Source: a virus
DNA length: 39,556 nucleotides
IMG/VR virus record: IMGVR_UViG_3300003177_000003
Span: 1-39,556 of that record
Reading direction: 5' to 3' (one strand)
Part shown: in pieces, positions 38,074 to 39,556 of the stretch
Layout of the letters: the number at the start of each line of letters is the position of its first letter
How positions within the stretch are numbered: the first letter of the stretch is position 1
The notes under the pieces: model-generated
The model's input: the letters and a program-made list of their open reading frames with translations, nothing else
Database searches by the model: none
Told to the model about the DNA's origin: nothing
Program-made: the position numbers and the translations under genes

Positions 38074-38082
38074 AGTATAGCA
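38074..38082 (-). promoter_or_regulatory. Extended -10 promoter for the antisense membrane gene
   Basis: On the minus strand the sequence reads TGCTATACT (TGn plus a good -10), seven bases before the ATG at 38066. A TTGACT lies further upstream at a 25-base spacing, too far for a normal -35. The promoter overlaps the start of the tape-measure gene. Confidence 0.45.
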
Positions 38083-39556
38083 TGAGTAGTAATATGGGAC
38101 TAACAGTCAAAATTACTGCTGACGGGAAAGATTTAGAATCCGTTCTGGTTGATTCCAGCAAGCTGACTGAAGATTTAGGCAGGGCTGGAAAACAAGCTGG
38201 CATCGCTGTTGAAAATGGTATGAATAAAGCAAAACGGGCGAGCACGGGGTTTTCTTCAAAAACGCGAAAAGGCATTGAGTCTATTTCAACCCAGCTTGGG
38301 CGCATGCAAACGCTTGCTGCATCTGCTTTCGCCGTTACACAGGTATCAGCAGGCATTCAATCGCTATTTGATATGTCTGATGCTTACTCCAATACCACTG
38401 CACGGTTGAATCTGGCAACAAAATCTCAAAATGAATATAACACGGCTTATCGCGAATTAACCAAAATCACCCGCAATAGTTTTGGAGATTTTGGTGCCAC
38501 GGTGGATTTATACTCAGCCATGAGCCGTGCTACGCAAGAGCTGCATTTGCAACAATCAACGCTGTTAACGGTTACAGATACGGTTAACAAGGCTATTAAA
38601 GTTTCGGGGGCAAGCAATATTGCAGCAGAGGCCGCAACAACACAGCTGGGACAAGCCATGGCATCAGGTGTTTTACGTGGTGAAGAGCTCAACTCCATCA
38701 TGGAGCAAACTCCGCGCATTGCACGCGCCATTGCTGATGGTGCAGGCATTGCCTATGGCGATTTAAGAAAAGCCGCTGAACAAGGTCTTTTGACCTCGGA
38801 AGTGGTGATTAAGGCGCTTGAAAAAGAGGCTGCGACCATTGATGCTGAATTTTCTCGCATTCCACCAACCATAGCATCGGCAACACTGCAAATTCACAAC
38901 AGCATGGTTCAAATATGGGGCGATTTCACGACAACCAGTGGCGCAGCTTCTGGCTTAGCTGATTCCATTCTGTTTGTAGCCGATAATCTAAAAGCGATGG
39001 CACTGGCAGGCGTGACAGCGATTAAACTGCTTGCAGGCGCATATTTCGGCAATCTCATCAAAGCCAAGCTTGCCAGCATTGCAGCGACCAAGGCGGCTCA
39101 GGCGGCTGAATTTCAAGCCGCTCAAGTGGCGGTTGCAGCGGCTCAGCGTAAAGTGATTGCAGCCAAAGCATATTTGGGCACAACGCAACGCGCGACAACC
39201 GCTGTTTTGGAGCTTGCAGCGGCAGAAAAGGTGCTTGCAGCAACAGGCGCGGCACGCAGCGCAAGCATCATGCGAAATATTGGGTTAAGTCGTAAGGGCA
39301 CGCGTGAATCGCTTGCAGGGCTTGGTCAAATCAATGTTATTTCAAATATTTTATTTGCAGCATGGGCAGGCTGGGAGATTGGCACTTATATGTCGGATCA
39401 GTTTTCAGTTGTGAAGCAAGCAGGCATTGCTATGGCTGGAGGACTTGATGATTTACTGGTGAACATGACGTTTGGTTTCAAAGTAGCTGGAGAGACTATT
39501 AAGCTGGCATTTAACAAGCCTTTTGACGTTATCCAAGCAAGCTTTGCAAAGCTTGT
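38082..39556 (+). CDS. Tail tape measure protein, N-terminal part
   Basis: ATG 38082 is in frame with the start of this window after merging the 90-base overlap. GAGG lies about 11 bases upstream; ATG 38094 is an alternative. The N-terminus (MSSNMGLTVKITADGKDLES ...) and YSNTTARLNLATKSQNEYNT are typical of the lambda H-like tape-measure domain. GVLRGEELNSIMEQTPRIAR is the best family landmark (about residues 198-217). Ala-rich heptad-like repeats follow (AATKAAQAAEFQAAQVAVAA). The gene is cut only by the window edge and is otherwise complete. Confidence 0.9.
   Translation, partial: MSSNMGLTVKITADGKDLESVLVDSSKLTEDLGRAGKQAGIAVENGMNKAKRASTGFSSKTRKGIESISTQLGRMQTLAASAFAVTQVSAGIQSLFDMSDAYSNTTARLNLATKSQNEYNTAYRELTKITRNSFGDFGATVDLYSAMSRATQELHLQQSTLLTVTDTVNKAIKVSGASNIAAEAATTQLGQAMASGVLRGEELNSIMEQTPRIARAIADGAGIAYGDLRKAAEQGLLTSEVVIKALEKEAATIDAEFSRIPPTIASATLQIHNSMVQIWGDFTTTSGAASGLADSILFVADNLKAMALAGVTAIKLLAGAYFGNLIKAKLASIAATKAAQAAEFQAAQVAVAAAQRKVIAAKAYLGTTQRATTAVLELAAAEKVLAATGAARSASIMRNIGLSRKGTRESLAGLGQINVISNILFAAWAGWEIGTYMSDQFSVVKQAGIAMAGGLDDLLVNMTFGFKVAGETIKLAFNKPFDVIQASFAKL

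Noticed and set aside
37750-38085. Plus-strand 111-codon frame between the chaperone and tape-measure genes
   Set aside because: Its start is inside the chaperone -1 frame, the product is poorly structured and Met/Ser-rich, and the minus strand gives a more convincing membrane protein.

Overview
This window is one essentially complete temperate tailed-phage (siphovirus-type) or excised prophage genome from a proteobacterial host. The first 90 bases are identical to the last 90, and the tape-measure gene reads continuously across the join. The molecule is therefore circular or circularly permuted, with about 39,466 unique bases, and was cut inside the tape-measure gene. Host clues are the Mu-like head genes, the GTA-like tail tip, CII (CP76)-type and Aca2-type regulators and strong GGAGG ribosome sites. 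A finer host assignment cannot be made from the sequence.

Layout, in functional order. Packaging and head (24678-36329): two accessory or small-terminase candidates, large terminase, portal, a Mu F-like head protein, then a two-gene insert (30330-31111) made of a small acidic unknown protein and an Aca2-like autorepressor. A structured intergenic region, a protease-scaffold-capsid fusion with an internal start, and head-tail connector genes follow. Tail (36348-39556 joined to 1-8062): tail tube, tail chaperones with a textbook -1 frameshift signal, tape measure, then the gene-transfer-agent-like tip order DUF2460, hub, NlpC/P60 peptidase and host-recognition protein, with an SGNH esterase gene inserted between hub and peptidase. 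Lysis (8085-9448): two holin-like membrane proteins flank a T4-type lysozyme.

Lysogeny switch (9489-11474): a minus-strand repressor gene with a PD-(D/E)XK restriction-like nuclease downstream faces a plus-strand Cro-like gene, across an operator region with a perfect 16-bp palindrome. Early region (11474-21062): a tightly overlapping plus-strand operon with a CII-like regulator, many small proteins, a minimal tyrosine recombinase, a DEDD exonuclease, an interrupted HD hydrolase, an acyl-carrier-like protein without its serine, a primase-helicase and a split HNH endonuclease. Recombination/replication control (21102-24436): a large serine recombinase, a ~600-bp non-coding region packed with TGCGCGG repeats next to an AT-rich stretch (origin-like), and a XerC/D-like tyrosine recombinase.

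The most interesting items are the candidate anti-CRISPR/aca2 locus in the Mu F / Mu I interval where known acr loci sit in Pseudomonas Mu-like phages, the three site-specific recombinases with the repeat-rich region, an antisense membrane-protein gene inside the tail operon, and two in-frame slippery heptamers. Four early or accessory genes look broken (14337-14848, 15449-16048, 20018-20771, 31369-31624), which means prophage decay, recoding or sequence error. All functional calls come from reading motifs and gene order; no database search was run.
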